In this document: positions 52,811 through 61,029 of the stretch, piece by piece | Position numbering within the stretch: the first letter of the stretch is position 1 | Layout of the letters: each line of letters starts with the position of its first letter | Source of the DNA: Sulfuricurvum sp. | Lineage (GTDB): Bacteria; Campylobacterota; Campylobacteria; Campylobacterales; Sulfurimonadaceae | Direction: 5' to 3' | DNA length: 64,000 nt | NCBI GenBank assembly: GCA_030692765.1 | Contig: JAUYUB010000020.1 | Location: 53,931-117,930 of the forward strand | Translations under genes and position numbers: made by a program | The notes under the pieces: generated by a model | Told to the model about the DNA's origin: nothing | Databases searched by the model: none | Seen by the model: the letters and a program-made list of their open reading frames with translations, nothing else

Positions 52811-52849
52811 TCCAATAATAAATAGCTAATTTTTAGCTATAATTTTGGT

Positions 52850-53080
52850 ATGGGTAAAATTGATAAAATTAAAGAACATATTGGTGCATTAAAAACCTAT
52901 TTGGGTATTTTGGTTGCCTTGATGGTTTCTTTTGGTGCAGGTATTATTAAACTCTATATTGATAATAGAGTGGATGAATTATTTTGGTTAGGAAGTCTAA
53001 TCATTATATCTTTAATGATTCTTTTTGCTTTTATTGCAAGATCGATGCACAAAAATATTGAAAAATTGGAGGATTTATAA
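52850..53080 (+). CDS. Two-helix membrane protein of small membrane module A
   Basis: A 76-residue protein: charged amphipathic N-terminus (MGKIDKIKEHIGALKTYLG), two membrane helices, charged C-terminus (HKNIEKLEDL). It shares its exact length and about 43% identity with the product at 48061. It lies between copies 2 and 3 of the ~130-bp repeat. Confidence 0.65.
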   Translation: MGKIDKIKEHIGALKTYLGILVALMVSFGAGIIKLYIDNRVDELFWLGSLIIISLMILFAFIARSMHKNIEKLEDL

Positions 53081-53081
53081 A

Positions 53082-53168
53082 ATGGCTACCTATATGATGA
53101 TTTTTTTAGCTATTGCACTTGTTGCAACTTTAACGTATGGCACGTATGAATTAACACGAGAACATTAA
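53082..53168 (+). CDS. 28-residue membrane peptide of small membrane module A
   Basis: Reads MATYMMIFLAIALVATL then TYGTYELTREH: one helix and a charged tail. GGAGG at 53068-53072 is 9 bases before the ATG, which starts 1 base after the upstream stop. The pairing matches modules B and C. Confidence 0.5.
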   Translation: MATYMMIFLAIALVATLTYGTYELTREH

Positions 53169-53253
53169 TTTCATAAGGTGTTGTCTCACGCTTTTAGCTT
53201 TCAGATTCTTTTCTAAACTCCTCCTGCTTAATTAACCAATGGCCATTATGAAA

Positions 53254-53389
53254 AAGGTCTCTACTTTTCTTTTTAAAAAAAAGTAGCAAAAGAAAAGCGC
53301 CCCCATAACAGGACGCTGGCGCTACGCCTTCGCACGTCTGCCAAGCAAGCTTGCTCTAGGTGTGTTATGGCGGCAGGATATCAAATAAA
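53254..53389. repeat. ~130-bp dispersed repeat, copy 3
   Basis: Same orientation and near identity to copies 1 and 2, ending TTATGGCGGCAGGATATC. It stands between module A and tRNA-Thr. Confidence 0.8.
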
Positions 53390-53434
53390 ATAAGATGAGG
53401 ATTAATAAAAGGGTGAAATTAACTACAAAGAAGG

Positions 53435-53511
53435 TGGTGCCGGCACGAGGACTTGAACCCCGGGCCTGCTGATTACAAATCAGCTGCTCTAGCCAACTGA
53501 GCTATGCCGGC
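53435..53511 (-). tRNA. tRNA-Thr (TGT)
   Basis: A 77-nt cloverleaf on the minus strand with encoded CCA. The acceptor GCCGGCA pairs with TGCCGGC, the anticodon stem is GCTGA/TCAGC and the loop TTTGTAA gives anticodon TGT; the T arm is CGGGGTTCAAGTCCTCG. Confidence 0.97.
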
Positions 53512-53639
53512 GTGCCGTAAGACAAAAAGTGCCGAAAACTCGGCACTCAACACGCGAGAGTAAGTTTAAGACAGCGAATTGTATCACAGCTATATTTAAA
53601 AGACTTTACAAATAAACAGTAACCCCTGAACCCGAGTTT

Positions 53640-54029
53640 TCATTTTCTGGCAGCCAGTCCCAGCTTTAATGTTTTTTCAATCTGCTCTTTGTACTTTGGA
53701 TTCGCAGTGATAAGCGCTTTTTGAAAACGCAAGATCACTTTTGAATCGGTCTTTGGATGGACACACAATGCCTCTAACAATGATGCGTAGACTCTAAAAT
53801 CTTCAATGTGACCGTAGCGTTCTATGATCGTATCTACTGCAGTATTGAGCTGGAGATTGCTAGTCGAACGGCTATGGATAAGCGCACACATCCCCTCAAA
53901 CGTAATGACCGCTTGGCTGCTTGGCTCTGCGTGTGTTTTACTACGGCCGATCCATACGTATATGGATACCAAGACAGTGAAAAGTACCAGTAAACCTGCT
54001 AGGCCCAAGATCAATGTTGTTTTATCCAT
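53640..54029 (-). CDS. Hypothetical membrane-anchored protein
   Basis: A 129-residue protein with one N-terminal helix (LILGLAGLLVLFTVLVSIYV) and a soluble helical region that may face the cytoplasm. LRFQKALITANPKYKEQIEK near the C-terminus is the best defined part. No known domain. It lies between tRNA-Thr and the phosphate porin. Confidence 0.55.
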   Translation of the reverse strand: MDKTTLILGLAGLLVLFTVLVSIYVWIGRSKTHAEPSSQAVITFEGMCALIHSRSTSNLQLNTAVDTIIERYGHIEDFRVYASLLEALCVHPKTDSKVILRFQKALITANPKYKEQIEKTLKLGLAARK

Positions 54030-54117
54030 GAAAACTGCTTTGAGTTAATGTTGTGAGAAGATTGTAGCGTATTTTTAAGAGGAGGGGAAAACTCCCGCGT
54101 GTGCGGGAGAGGAAAAA

Positions 54118-55548
54118 TTAATAGTTGATCTGTGCTTGTACGCGAAATGCCGTACCTTCGAAACGTTCGCCGTAACCATTTAGTTGCCCAAGGTCCGTAC
54201 GGTTCATCTTATGAATAACTCCTGTTAGCTCAACCTCTTTGGCCATTTGCCATTCTGCACCTATTTCCCAATCGTTAACTTGGTTGTATGGAGCATTTTT
54301 TTCTGCTTTTTGGTAACCATCGAAATACTGCCATTTTACAAACGGAGTCAAAACATCACCCTCTTTAAGTACGTTTGTCAAGCGATACATCGTTTGGATG
54401 TATCCACCCTCAAGACTTTTTTCACTAACTTTGTTGGTTGTTTTATCATCTGCACCTGGTGTTTTACCCCAAGTCCACTCTGCTTGAATACCAAACGGCT
54501 GTTGATACATGATACCAGTAATCCCGATACGCTCATCTTTAACCCCAAGCTTTGCTGCTTCTTGTGAAGGAAATTGACCGCTTGCCGTGCCCGTTGCTGT
54601 AGCCGTTGGATTGACAACATATTTTCCTGCGTATCCTTGGATACCAAATTCGAAAATCTGACCGCTTGCTGTTTTGAAAGGGTATGTGAAACGTGATACG
54701 ATATGGTTGTTCTCACTTTTCTCCGTGTTATTCGCCCCTTGTCCGTTATAAGCACCTAAAGCAAACATACCATAGTTACCCGTTGATTTAAGTCCCATAT
54801 CGTCGATCTCTTTGAATAACTCTTGGATTGCCACTGGTGTGTAGTAATAGAATGCACCAATATCACGCTCATCTTTGACGGCACTGTTGAATGCATCATT
54901 ACGGTCTAGTGTCAAACGTTTTGAACTCGACTGCATGTTCTCAAAACCGTATGGTACTTTTGACTGACCGACACGGACACGGTGTACTTTTTCTTTATCA
55001 ATATTGATATCTCCGTAAAAGTCACGAAGCTGTCCAAAGTTTCCATTTGAAGCACCTGCTGGTTGGCTTCCAAAGTCCGGCTGGATATAGATCCCCAAAT
55101 GATCTCCCACATCACCTGAGAGGATCAAACGTGCACGGCGAATGAAGAAGTTAGAGTTATCATTGGTCGATTTATCCGCCCAATACCCAGTAAACTTTTG
55201 TAAGCCTGATTTAGCGGTATCAATGTCCTGAGTGTTTGCCCCATCAAACCAATTAGTATCTCTAAACTGCATGTAACCGCCGATTTTAACCTTGTTCGAC
55301 CAGTTCTTTTTATCTTTAGAAACGTATTTGTCCATTTTGTCTTGGTACTCAGCCGCTTTGGACTCTGTATCGCGCAATGACATATCAACGCTTTTTGCAT
55401 CGATAAAATCGCCCATCTCAATACGTCCATCACCCGGCGTCGTAAATACTTGACCTGTTTTAGGATCGGTAAACAATGTCATTGTATCTGCATAAACTGC
55501 ACTTGTTACAATTGTGGCTGCAAGAGCCGATAAAACTGCTTTTTTCAT
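54118..55548 (-). CDS. Phosphate-type porin (OprO/OprP-like)
   Basis: A 476-residue outer membrane porin: signal peptide MKKAVLSALAATIVTSAVYA, then a coiled-coil/alpha segment (residues ~55-80) and a beta-barrel rich in Gly, Asn and aromatic strands, with FIRRARLILSGDVGDHLGIY and RVRVGQSKVPYGFENMQSSS as family-typical strands. It ends in an aromatic residue. Its position next to pstS, with a candidate Pho box upstream, supports a role in phosphate uptake. Confidence 0.88.
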   Translation of the reverse strand: MKKAVLSALAATIVTSAVYADTMTLFTDPKTGQVFTTPGDGRIEMGDFIDAKSVDMSLRDTESKAAEYQDKMDKYVSKDKKNWSNKVKIGGYMQFRDTNWFDGANTQDIDTAKSGLQKFTGYWADKSTNDNSNFFIRRARLILSGDVGDHLGIYIQPDFGSQPAGASNGNFGQLRDFYGDINIDKEKVHRVRVGQSKVPYGFENMQSSSKRLTLDRNDAFNSAVKDERDIGAFYYYTPVAIQELFKEIDDMGLKSTGNYGMFALGAYNGQGANNTEKSENNHIVSRFTYPFKTASGQIFEFGIQGYAGKYVVNPTATATGTASGQFPSQEAAKLGVKDERIGITGIMYQQPFGIQAEWTWGKTPGADDKTTNKVSEKSLEGGYIQTMYRLTNVLKEGDVLTPFVKWQYFDGYQKAEKNAPYNQVNDWEIGAEWQMAKEVELTGVIHKMNRTDLGQLNGYGERFEGTAFRVQAQINY

Positions 55549-55605
55549 CTTGAATCACTCCTGATATTAATAATGAAACTATAGCGAAAGTTACGTGAAT
55601 GCTAT

Positions 55606-55623
55606 ATTATGAGAGGATTACAA
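55606..55623 (-). promoter_or_regulatory. Candidate Pho box upstream of the porin
   Basis: On the minus strand TTGTAAT-CCTC-TCATAAT: two 7-base half-sites with 11-base period, 58 bases before the start codon. Similar to the sites at 56744 and 56776. Confidence 0.5.
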
Positions 55624-55650
55624 TCGAGGGAGGATAATAAAGCAACACGA

Positions 55651-55665
55651 ACGCCCAAAGGGCGT
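55651..55665 (-). terminator. Hairpin after pstS
   Basis: ACGCCC-TTT-GGGCGT on the minus strand, a 6-bp stem 28 bases downstream of the pstS stop. The following T-content is only moderate. Confidence 0.4.
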
Positions 55666-55692
55666 AAAGAATTTAGTATATAAGCAAAAAAC

Positions 55693-56694
55693 TTATTTCG
55701 TTTCAGCCCAGTATTGACGCACAAGGTTAGTCGTCTCAACCGGAAGCGCGATGTAGCCCAGTTTTTCTGCTGCTGCATCACCGTTACGGAATGAGTAGTC
55801 GAAGAATTTGATAACTTGATCTCTCATTTCTGCTTTATCTGTATCACGAGGCATCAAGATAAAGGTTGCCGCAACGATTGGATACGCATTGTCCTGCATA
55901 ACAAGTGAGCTGTAAAAGTGATCTTTTTTAGACCATTTTGCTTGTTTAACCGCTGCTTGAAATGTTGCTTTGTTAGCCGTAACCCATTTGCCCTCTGCCG
56001 TTTGCAAAGTAGCCGCCGCAAGGTTGTTTTTCTCTTTGTACGAGTTTTCGATGTAACCGATAGAATAAGGCGTTTGTTTGATAAGGTTTGTTACCCCCTC
56101 GTTACCTTTTCCGCCGACACCCGTTGCCCATCCGATCGCTTTACCCGTACCGAATTTGCTTTTCCACATTTTAGACGCTTCACTCAAATAATCGGTAAAG
56201 ACAAACGTCGTACCTGATCCATCAGAACGGTGAGCCACAATGATCTTTTGCGCCGGAAGATGGATTCCTGCATTGTCGGCTGCGATAGCGGCATCATTCC
56301 ACATCGTGATCTTGCCTGCGAAGATATCTGCGACAACACTGTTTTTGAGTTTTAGTTTCTCATCCGCAACACCCGGAAGGTTATGCGCAACAACGATGGA
56401 TCCGATAACGGCAGGAAACTGTGTCAGTTTAGCCGCATCAAGCTCTTTTGGGCTCATAGGTGCATCGGTTGCACCGAAATCTACGATACGCTCAGAAATC
56501 TGTTTGACCCCGCCGCCTGAACCGATGGATTGGTAGTTAACACGTGTTTTGGTCGCTTTTTGGTAGCTGTATGCCCAGTCATAATAACATGGTGCAGGGA
56601 ATGTGGCACCTGCGCCGTTGATTTTATCCGCAGCCATCATTGATGTCGCCGCTAAGCCAGCGATTAGAATACTTTTAGTCATTGTTGTTAGCAT
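55693..56694 (-). CDS. pstS: Phosphate ABC transporter substrate-binding protein PstS
   Basis: A 333-residue periplasmic phosphate-binding protein: signal peptide (MLTTMTKSILIAGLAATSMMA), GAGATFPAPCYYDWAYSYQ, YQSIGSGGGVKQI and DFGATDAPMS bind the anion, followed by HRSDGSGTTFVFTDYL. It contributes to PstSCAB with pstC, pstA and pstB on the other side of the divergent region. Candidate Pho boxes lie upstream. Confidence 0.97.
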   Translation of the reverse strand: MLTTMTKSILIAGLAATSMMAADKINGAGATFPAPCYYDWAYSYQKATKTRVNYQSIGSGGGVKQISERIVDFGATDAPMSPKELDAAKLTQFPAVIGSIVVAHNLPGVADEKLKLKNSVVADIFAGKITMWNDAAIAADNAGIHLPAQKIIVAHRSDGSGTTFVFTDYLSEASKMWKSKFGTGKAIGWATGVGGKGNEGVTNLIKQTPYSIGYIENSYKEKNNLAAATLQTAEGKWVTANKATFQAAVKQAKWSKKDHFYSSLVMQDNAYPIVAATFILMPRDTDKAEMRDQVIKFFDYSFRNGDAAAEKLGYIALPVETTNLVRQYWAETK

Positions 56695-56743
56695 AAACCG
56701 TCCTTCTCGAATTTTTAATTACCAAAATTGTACCGTCATCTTG

Positions 56744-56761
56744 ATAACAAAAAGATTACAG
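56744..56761 (-). promoter_or_regulatory. Candidate Pho box upstream of pstS
   Basis: On the minus strand CTGTAAT-CTTT-TTGTTAT, two half-sites with the 11-base period of E. coli Pho boxes (CTGTCAT-N4-CTGTCAT). Confidence 0.6.
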
Positions 56762-56775
56762 AGTATGGTAAACTA

Positions 56776-56793
56776 TTGTAATCAAATGGTGAT
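56776..56793 (+). promoter_or_regulatory. Candidate Pho box upstream of phoU
   Basis: TTGTAAT-CAAA-TGGTGAT on the plus strand, 47 bases before the phoU start, back-to-back with the pstS site. Confidence 0.5.
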
Positions 56794-56840
56794 GACAGAG
56801 TACTACAATCCCATTATTATGTTTTTATAAAGGCTTTACC

Positions 56841-57512
56841 ATGCTTCCACGCTACGAAAATAAACTTAACGAAATCCGCAAGCAGCTCTCTAGCTTAGTC
56901 GCATCTATCATTAGCGCAAACACGCAAACACTGCAAGGATTCGAAAAAAATCAGGATGATCTTTACGAAAGTGCACGTATCAGCCTCAAAAGCATTCAAA
57001 GCGATGCAAACATGATCGATAACGAAGTTATTAAAACACTTGCCCTATACGGACCTGAGGCGGAAGAACTGCGTCTGCTCGTTGCTTTTTTAAAAATGAC
57101 CAATGAGCTTGACCGTGTCGGCGAAAATATGAAAAAGTACAACAACCGCATTCAGGAATTGTGTCGTGGCAAATGCGATCTTTCTGTTATGGCTCCCTCA
57201 ATCATTCAGCTGCAAAAAACAACCCTCAATGCATTACAATACATCCACGACTATATTGGATCTATGAATACTTCGGATGCCCAAGAGTTGTTTCGAAAAG
57301 TATCGGTTGAAGAATCTAAAAATGATGATCTCTTTTCTATTATCGAAAAAGATCTCCTCAATCTCATCTCAGAGTCACATGAACTCTCGGCAGATTACGT
57401 CAAGGTCCTCTCAGGCTTGCGTAAGCTGGAGCGAACAGGAGATCGTACGGTCAACATTGCCGCACTTCTTTTGTACGCACAAGAAGGCGGCGAGTTAAAC
57501 TTTCACGCGTAA
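56841..57512 (+). CDS. phoU: Phosphate transport regulator PhoU
   Basis: A 223-residue helical protein with two PhoU repeats: EKNQDDLYESARISLKSIQS and the later DRVGENMKKYNNRIQEL, carrying the E(D)-x3-D metal-binding type motifs. PhoU damps the PhoR/PhoB response and Pst activity. AAAGG precedes the ATG. It heads the rightward pho-pst run, which is unusual since phoU is often last. Confidence 0.9.
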   Translation: MLPRYENKLNEIRKQLSSLVASIISANTQTLQGFEKNQDDLYESARISLKSIQSDANMIDNEVIKTLALYGPEAEELRLLVAFLKMTNELDRVGENMKKYNNRIQELCRGKCDLSVMAPSIIQLQKTTLNALQYIHDYIGSMNTSDAQELFRKVSVEESKNDDLFSIIEKDLLNLISESHELSADYVKVLSGLRKLERTGDRTVNIAALLLYAQEGGELNFHA

Positions 57513-57523
57513 AGGCACCGATT

Positions 57524-58198
57524 ATGAACGCACTCATACTCATCGTTGAAGACGAAGAAGACATCCTCGAACTCATGGAATTCAACCTCTCCAAAGAGGG
57601 GTTTGAAACCATGGGATTTCTCAACACCAAAAGTGTTCCCCAAGTGCTTACTGAAGAGAGCGTTGATCTGATCTTAATGGATCGTAATCTTCCGGGAACG
57701 GAGGGGAGTGAGTACATCGCCTCCTTGCGCAAACAAGGAATCAACACTCCCGTCATCTTCATCAGCGCCAAAGATAAAGATCAGGATATCGAGCAAGGAT
57801 TTGAGCGCGGAGGAGACGATTATCTCACTAAACCTTTCAGCATGAAAGAGCTTATTTTGAGAGTCAAAGCGGTTTTGCGCCGCACCCAAAAAACCTCAAA
57901 CGAAGGGAGTATCACCTATCGGGACATCACGATCAATCCAGCTTCTCGCATGGTTATGATCGAAGGCAATCCTATAGAACTCACCAAACTCGAATTTGAT
58001 CTGCTCTATGAGCTCATCAATAATCAAAATATCGTTTTAGACCGTAACTATCTCCTCGACAATGTCTGGGGGAATGATGAAGTCTATCAGGATCGTACCG
58101 TTAATGTGGCGATCAATCGGCTCAAAGAGAAAATCGATCCTGACAAGAGCAAAGACTACCTCAAAACCGTGAGAGGAGTCGGGTATACGCTGTGTTAA
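57524..58198 (+). CDS. phoB: Response regulator PhoB
   Basis: A 224-residue OmpR/PhoB-type regulator. The receiver domain has the acidic pocket IVEDEEDI, the phosphoacceptor Asp in LILMDRNLPG near residue 50 and the Lys in YLTKPFS. The C-terminal winged helix includes LTKLEFDLLYELINN and DRTVNVAINRLKEKI. It directly precedes the kinase, overlapping by 7 bases. Confidence 0.93.
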   Translation: MNALILIVEDEEDILELMEFNLSKEGFETMGFLNTKSVPQVLTEESVDLILMDRNLPGTEGSEYIASLRKQGINTPVIFISAKDKDQDIEQGFERGGDDYLTKPFSMKELILRVKAVLRRTQKTSNEGSITYRDITINPASRMVMIEGNPIELTKLEFDLLYELINNQNIVLDRNYLLDNVWGNDEVYQDRTVNVAINRLKEKIDPDKSKDYLKTVRGVGYTLC

Positions 58199-59607
58199 AA
58201 ATTCATCAGCTTTTTTTCCTCAACACTCTCGCCCTTTTTATCGGCACTCTCGTTATCGCTTCCATCGTCGGCTATTATACGCTCAAAGAGATGATTGTAA
58301 ATGACCATATCAACCACCTGAAAAAAACCCTCGAACTCGTTGCAACCAAAGCCAATCAATCCAATACTGCAGACCATTACGCCAAAAGTATCCACAACCA
58401 AACCGATTACCGCACGACCATTTTCGATACCGAGGGGCAGGTAATCGCCGAAAGCGATCTCGATAAACGTGCTGTTGATCCCGATCACAATCGCATTGAG
58501 GTTATGCACTCCGCAATTGAGCCTTATGGCATTGCCGTGCGATATTCCAAAACGCTCGAAGAAGATTATATTTTTACAGCCAAACAAATCCCGTTTGGAG
58601 GGAATATCGTCATTTTACGTCTTGGGGTGACGCTGGACAGCGTGATGGAATATTTCTACGAACTGTGGATCAAACTCGCAGCCTCATTTGTCCTTTTTAT
58701 CATCATAGCGCTGATTCTCGCTTTTAAAATCTCAGAAAAAGCGCAATACGATATCGCACAAATCACTCACTATCTGCACGAAATTTCGGCTAAAAATTAC
58801 ATGGCCGTTTTAAAGCCCCAATATTTTAGAGAATTTTTACAGATCACCTTATTGCTCAAGAATCTCGTTAAAAAGCTTCGTAACCGCGATAAACAAAAGC
58901 GTAAATACACCGCCCGATTACGTCTTATCAACAAACAGCAAAACGATGTTCTCTCTGCCATCAGCCACGAATTTAAAAATCCCATTGCAGCCATCGTCGG
59001 ATATACCGAAACGCTTGAAGAAGATCCTAATCTAAATCTCGCGATACGGAAGAAGTTTTTGGGGAAAATTCACTCAAATGCCATGAAAATCAGCCACATG
59101 CTTGACCGTCTCGCCCTCTCTGTCAAACTCGAAAACAACGATCTCTCTATCAAGCCCTCCTATTTTGATCTGGATACCTTGTGCCGTGATGTCACCTGTG
59201 CATTGCAAGCAAAATATCCTAGTCGTACCATTGTGTATGAGGGAGAATCCAAAGAAGTGTTTGCCGATAAAACCATGATTGATCTCGTCATCACCAATCT
59301 CATCGACAACGCCATCAAATATTCTGAAAATGAAGTCTCCCTTCGGATATGTGAGAACACTGTCGAAATCACCGACCAAGGGATCGGTATCGCCCCTAAC
59401 GAACTGGAACTCATTACCTCCAAGTTTTACCGTGTTCAAAAAAACAGCTGGGACAACTCAATGGGATTAGGCCTGGCCATCGTGAGTTATGTGCTCAAAC
59501 TGCATGAGTCATACCTCAACATCACAAGTACGCTTGGCGTAGGCTCTACCTTCGCGTTTTCGACTGATACCTTTAATCAAACATCGTCCACCCCTCACCA
59601 TCCATGA
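58192..59607 (+). CDS. phoR: Sensor histidine kinase PhoR
   Basis: A 471-residue membrane kinase: helices at about 8-30 and 170-190 enclose a periplasmic sensor region; a linker and H-box AISHEFKNPIAAIVGYTE follow, then N-box NLIDNAIKYSE, DQGIGI and GLGLAIVSYVLKLH. The longer periplasmic region is not the usual E. coli PhoR layout. The GTG at 58192 overlaps phoB; its partner is PhoB. Confidence 0.92.
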   Translation: MLKIHQLFFLNTLALFIGTLVIASIVGYYTLKEMIVNDHINHLKKTLELVATKANQSNTADHYAKSIHNQTDYRTTIFDTEGQVIAESDLDKRAVDPDHNRIEVMHSAIEPYGIAVRYSKTLEEDYIFTAKQIPFGGNIVILRLGVTLDSVMEYFYELWIKLAASFVLFIIIALILAFKISEKAQYDIAQITHYLHEISAKNYMAVLKPQYFREFLQITLLLKNLVKKLRNRDKQKRKYTARLRLINKQQNDVLSAISHEFKNPIAAIVGYTETLEEDPNLNLAIRKKFLGKIHSNAMKISHMLDRLALSVKLENNDLSIKPSYFDLDTLCRDVTCALQAKYPSRTIVYEGESKEVFADKTMIDLVITNLIDNAIKYSENEVSLRICENTVEITDQGIGIAPNELELITSKFYRVQKNSWDNSMGLGLAIVSYVLKLHESYLNITSTLGVGSTFAFSTDTFNQTSSTPHHP

Positions 59608-60983
59608 TCCAACGCTATCCTGATCTTCTACCTCTAATAGACCATCTTGTACTTCATAAAATCACCCCTATACTGGTGGGCGGATGCGTACGTGATCATC
59701 TATTGGGGCATGAAAGTTTGGATATTGATATCGAACTTTATGGCGTGAGCGATACCATGGAGCTTGCCAAAATTTTAAAACCGTTTGGAAAGATCAATGA
59801 AGTCGGAAAATCCTTCGGCGTTTTCAAATTTCGTTACGCTCAATACTCCATCGATCTTTCACTCCCTCGCACTGAAAACAAATCGGCCAAAGGGCATAAA
59901 GGGTTTGAGATACAGACCTACAGTGATCTGGATTTTACTACCGCTTCGCGGCGACGGGATTTTACCATTAACGCTATGGGCTATAATCCTCTCACCAAAA
60001 TATTATTGGACCCTCATGGCGGAACTGACGATTTACGAGAAAAACGGCTCATATGTGTAGACCCGCTCACTTTTGTCCAAGACCCCTTGCGCCTGTTACG
60101 TGCGGTGCAGTTTGCCGCACGATTTGATCTCACCTGTGATCCAAAGCTTTTAACGCTGTGCAAAAAGATGATTGGGCAGGGTGCATTGGAAGAACTCCCA
60201 AAAGAACGGATTTTTGAAGAGTTCAAGAAACTGTTTTTACTGAGTCAAAAACCCTCAAAGGGGATGGAGCTTTTACGCGAAATGGGCGCCCTCCCTTTTT
60301 TTACGCCGCTGGATCTGTACGAAGAAACACCTCAAGATCCCCTCTCGCATCCTGAGGGAAATGTATGGATACATACGCTCAAAGCCCTGGATATCATGGC
60401 CTCATTGCGCATAGGAGAACCAAAGCGGGATATAACACGGATGTTTGCGGTGTTATTGCACGATTGCGCCAAACCGATCACTACCGTTGTAAAAAATGGA
60501 AAAATAAACGCTCCCCACCATGCTCTTAAAGGAGTCGAGGTAGGGCAAACATTTTTAGAAAAAATCACCAACGAACATGATCTTATCGCCAGCGTATTGC
60601 CCCTTATCCGCTACCACGGTGCCGTACGAAAAATTTATGAGACACCCCCCTCTGAGATTTTGCACCTTAGCGCACAGGTATGCATTGAAGACTTGATTCC
60701 CGTAGCACAAGCAGATTTCTTAGGTCGAGGGTTTAACGGTACGGCACCTACATCCTTCATCCCCGGCGAATGGCTGCAAGCCCAAGCTCTCGAGCTGGGC
60801 GTATTATCATCATCGCCCAAAGCCTTAATCATGGGAAGAGATCTCATCTCTTTGGGTCTTCCACCCGATGAACGCTTTAAAGAGATTTTAGACGGTGCTT
60901 ACAAAGCGCAGCTCAATCAACAATTTTTTACCAAAGATGAGGCAATAATATGGTTAAAAAACCATTGGGTAATAGCTTTGTAA
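59604..60983 (+). CDS. cca: tRNA nucleotidyltransferase (CCA-adding) family protein
   Basis: A 459-residue class II nucleotidyltransferase: LVGGCVRDHLLG at the N-terminus, DIDIELYG carrying the metal-binding DxD, RRRDFTINAMGYN and the PLRLLRAVQFAARF helix. A C-terminal HD domain (HDCAKP) resembles the E. coli CCA enzyme. It overlaps phoR by 4 bases. Both tRNA genes in this window encode CCA, so the enzyme may act in repair. Confidence 0.9.
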   Translation: MIQRYPDLLPLIDHLVLHKITPILVGGCVRDHLLGHESLDIDIELYGVSDTMELAKILKPFGKINEVGKSFGVFKFRYAQYSIDLSLPRTENKSAKGHKGFEIQTYSDLDFTTASRRRDFTINAMGYNPLTKILLDPHGGTDDLREKRLICVDPLTFVQDPLRLLRAVQFAARFDLTCDPKLLTLCKKMIGQGALEELPKERIFEEFKKLFLLSQKPSKGMELLREMGALPFFTPLDLYEETPQDPLSHPEGNVWIHTLKALDIMASLRIGEPKRDITRMFAVLLHDCAKPITTVVKNGKINAPHHALKGVEVGQTFLEKITNEHDLIASVLPLIRYHGAVRKIYETPPSEILHLSAQVCIEDLIPVAQADFLGRGFNGTAPTSFIPGEWLQAQALELGVLSSSPKALIMGRDLISLGLPPDERFKEILDGAYKAQLNQQFFTKDEAIIWLKNHWVIAL

Positions 60984-60995
60984 TAGAAATTGTAC
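60978..60995 (+). promoter_or_regulatory. Possible Pho box upstream of pstC
   Basis: TTGTAAT-AGAA-ATTGTAC overlaps the end of cca and lies 35 bases before the pstC ATG. The second half-site is weak. It suggests that pstC can be transcribed separately from phoU-phoR-cca. Confidence 0.4.
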
Positions 60996-61029
60996 TACAA
61001 TATCACGACTAAATGACGCAAGGCTTTGT

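Larger units (their letters stand above)
52220..52849. other. Promoter and repeat region upstream of the S-layer-like gene
   Basis: The left part carries the leader of the S-layer-like gene. The rest holds two copies of a ~130-bp repeat (52423-52557, 52680-52810). The 73-residue leftward ORF across this stretch (52551-52772) is repeat sequence, not a gene. Confidence 0.6.
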
